NCBI GenBank assembly: GCA_046760705.1
Contig: JBHIER010000176.1
Span: 1-7,103, forward strand
From: JBHIER01 sp046760705 [NCBI: bacterium]
GTDB taxonomy: Bacteria; JBHIER01; G020348925
Direction: 5' to 3'
Length of the DNA stretch: 7,103 nt
The notes beneath the pieces were generated by a model. It saw nothing but the letters and a program-made list of their open reading frames with translations, had not been told where the DNA came from and ran no database searches. Both the position numbers and the translations under genes were made by a program. Of the stretch, positions 5,768 to 7,103 are shown piece by piece (the stretch's first letter is position 1; every line of letters starts with the position of its first letter).

Positions 5768-5810
5768 TTTTGTCGGTCGAGATACCCGGCCAAAAGTATC
5801 GCGCTCCGTA

Positions 5811-5857
5811 CTTTCTAAAAGTGGAGTGCGTCCCGGAGGATTGGGCACTTTAGAAAG
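5811..5857. repeat. Inverted repeat after the small protein gene
   Basis: CTTTCTAAAAGTG (5811-5823) faces CACTTTAGAAAG (5846-5857) across 22 bases, with a single extra A in the left arm. The left arm also lies in a local hairpin, ACTTT-CTA-AAAGT, with CTCC/GGAG outside it (5804-5826 region). It sits in the gap between two convergent genes, where a terminator is expected, but no T-run follows on the plus strand. It may be a short palindromic element rather than a terminator. Confidence 0.55.
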
Positions 5858-5915
5858 CCAAACCAAGGTTTCGCAATCGAAGCACTGTCACCCATCGACT
5901 CCTTACGAAGTGCGG

Positions 5916-5974
5916 AAAAAAAATTGTACGTAGGGACAACTTGAGGCGAAAACTGCTTTGACCTAAAACGCCTC
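5916..5974 (-). terminator. Possible weak terminator of the dehydrogenase gene
   Basis: Reading the minus strand away from the dehydrogenase stop, a 6-bp stem GAGGCG/CGCCTC (plus coordinates 5943-5948 and 5969-5974) is followed, after about 19 bases, by an eight-T run (5916-5923). A short TTGT/ACAA stem lies directly before the T-run. The stem and T-run are too far apart for a standard intrinsic terminator, so this is tentative. Confidence 0.25.
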
Positions 5975-5978
5975 CTGC

Positions 5979-7001
5979 CTATCTCTGTGGTTCGATGATG
6001 ACTTTGATGGAGCCCTGGGCCTTGGCCACGAGCTGAAAGCCGAGGCCCGTCTCGGCCAGGCTCAGCCGGTGGGTGATCATCTCCCGCACCCTCACCCTGC
6101 CGACTCGGATCAATTCTATCGCCTCGGCGATGTCCCTGGGACTGCCAGCATAGGTGGAGACCATCGTAATTTGGTCGTGCCAGAGGTCCCACAGCGGAAT
6201 TGAGACGTCAACCCCCGGCTCTGTCGGGGCGAAAAAGAGAATCGTTCCCCCGCGCTCCGCCGATTGAAAGGCCTGGGCAATGGCTGAGGTGGCTGCTGTA
6301 CAGACTATCACTAAGTCGGCCAGCCGGCCGTCGTTGACCTCGCGCAAACGGTTCGGCACGTCTTCTTGGGCGTGAATTGTAGCATCAGCCCCAAACTGGC
6401 TGGCTGCCTTCAGTCGATATTCATTGATGTCTGTGGCCACTATTCGACCTGCCCCCAGGGCGCGGGCCAGTTTGATGTGGAGCAACCCGGAGATGCCGCT
6501 GCCCAAAACGAGCACGCTCTGCCCTGGCCGAAGCCCCGCCCGCCTCTGACCGCGAACGGTACAAGCCAGCGGTTCGATGAACGTCCCCTCTTCGAAGGAG
6601 ATCTCGTCAGGAAGCAGAAAGGTGCCCCGGTCAACGTTGATGGGCGGCACGCGGATATACTCGGCAAAGCCGCCGGGATCGAAATTGGTCGTCCTCAGAG
6701 TTTGGCAGACCGTGTGATGGCCATTGAGGCAATAGCGGCAGGTATTACACGGGACGTGATGGGAGACGAAGACCCGATCGCCGATTTTGTAGCCCACCCC
6801 CTCTCCAACTTGGACGATCTCTCCCGCGATCTCATGGCCCAGTACCAGGGGCGCTTTCTTGATGCGATACCACTCCATCACATCGCTGCCGCAGATGCCA
6901 CTGGCCATCACTTTTACCAACAGTTCACCGGGACCGATCTTAGGCTTTGGCATCTCCTCCAGCCGCACGTCCCGGTTGTTGTAATACATAGCTACGCGCA
7001 T
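5979..7001 (-). CDS. Zinc-dependent medium-chain alcohol/polyol dehydrogenase
   Basis: The 340-residue product is a complete MDR-superfamily enzyme that should oxidise an alcohol or polyol to the ketone or aldehyde. Catalytic zinc ligands are C37 (GICGSD), H56-E57 (GHE) and E143 (FIEPLAC). The structural zinc lobe has all four cysteines, C85, C88, C91 and C99. The Rossmann motif GSGISG is at 167-172, and D191 at the end of the next strand favours NAD(H) over NADP(H). The closest types are sorbitol/threonine dehydrogenase-like proteins, and the substrate is not determinable. The N-terminus MRVAMYYNN fits the family, and a stop codon lies seven codons upstream in frame, so the start is M1 or less likely M5. 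No Shine-Dalgarno precedes it, only an A-run on the coding strand. It is convergent with the small protein gene and faces a possible divergent gene off the right edge. Confidence 0.92.
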   Translation of the reverse strand: MRVAMYYNNRDVRLEEMPKPKIGPGELLVKVMASGICGSDVMEWYRIKKAPLVLGHEIAGEIVQVGEGVGYKIGDRVFVSHHVPCNTCRYCLNGHHTVCQTLRTTNFDPGGFAEYIRVPPINVDRGTFLLPDEISFEEGTFIEPLACTVRGQRRAGLRPGQSVLVLGSGISGLLHIKLARALGAGRIVATDINEYRLKAASQFGADATIHAQEDVPNRLREVNDGRLADLVIVCTAATSAIAQAFQSAERGGTILFFAPTEPGVDVSIPLWDLWHDQITMVSTYAGSPRDIAEAIELIRVGRVRVREMITHRLSLAETGLGFQLVAKAQGSIKVIIEPQR

Positions 7002-7008
7002 ATTTTTT

Positions 7009-7055
7009 TCGTCGTACGGTTACGGTGACGAGGCCCGTATCGTCATACGGTTACG
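7009..7055. promoter_or_regulatory. Repeated motif upstream of the dehydrogenase, candidate operator
   Basis: TCGTCGTACGGTTACG at 7009-7024 recurs as TCGTCATACGGTTACG at 7040-7055, 15 of 16 bases identical, with a period of 31 bp, close to three DNA turns. The second copy overlaps a perfect palindrome, CCGTATCGTCATACGG (7035-7050, 6-bp arms, 4-bp centre). It lies 8 to 54 bp upstream of the dehydrogenase start, where a promoter and its regulator would sit. A simple tandem duplication is the alternative. Confidence 0.4.
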
Positions 7056-7103
7056 TTGTTCGCTGTTTGATCGAAAATGTCGCATGCCTCATCCACTGTG
7101 GCA

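Noticed and set aside
6366-7028. Plus-strand open frame of 220 codons opposite the dehydrogenase
   Set aside because: The minus strand encodes a complete dehydrogenase with all zinc ligands. The plus frame is its shadow.

Overview
The window looks like chromosomal DNA from a bacterium of moderate GC content. Support for a bacterium comes from Shine-Dalgarno sites in front of several genes, a lipoprotein signal on one product, and REP-like intergenic repeats. I cannot name the phylum. The mix of genes and two families of palindromic repeats would fit an environmental, poorly sampled lineage, but that is inference only. No rRNA, tRNA, CRISPR array, phage gene or transposase gene is visible.

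Layout, left to right. (1) Positions 2-727, plus strand: the 3' part of an inositol-monophosphatase-family gene whose start lies off the left edge. (2) 835-1587, plus: a TtcA-like PP-loop protein with the cysteines expected for a tRNA 2-thiocytidine synthetase. (3) 1595-1746: a 152-bp nested inverted-repeat element resembling a MITE. (4) 1805-2128 and 2128-3324, plus: a two-gene unit with a TGATG stop/start overlap, encoding a single-domain cupin and a long AlaX-type alanyl-tRNA editing protein with a DHHA1 domain. (5) 3325-3616: a 292-bp gene-free, rather AT-rich gap. (6) 3617-5266, plus: a predicted lipoprotein related to M2/M3 gluzincin metallopeptidases in which the zinc motif reads HEYGR instead of HEXXH. 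(7) 5263-5488: a cluster of 24-bp GTAG-footed hairpin units arranged like REP/BIME elements; a sixth unit lies at 744-767. (8) 5510-5767, plus: an 85-residue protein with one CxxC, not recognised. (9) 5768-5978: an intergenic stretch with a long inverted repeat. (10) 5979-7001, minus: a zinc-dependent, probably NAD(H)-linked medium-chain alcohol/polyol dehydrogenase, preceded on its own strand by a repeated motif that could be an operator.

How the genes may work together. TtcA and AlaX both act on tRNA (thiolation of C32 and removal of wrongly attached amino acids), but the inverted-repeat element separates them, so a shared operon is not shown. The cupin and AlaX are almost certainly translationally coupled. 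The others look like independent housekeeping or accessory genes. The most unusual points are the lost zinc-ligand histidine in the peptidase homologue, the GTAG-footed repeats with compensatory stem changes (one of which supplies the peptidase stop codon), the nested palindromic element upstream of the cupin, and the tandem motif upstream of the dehydrogenase.
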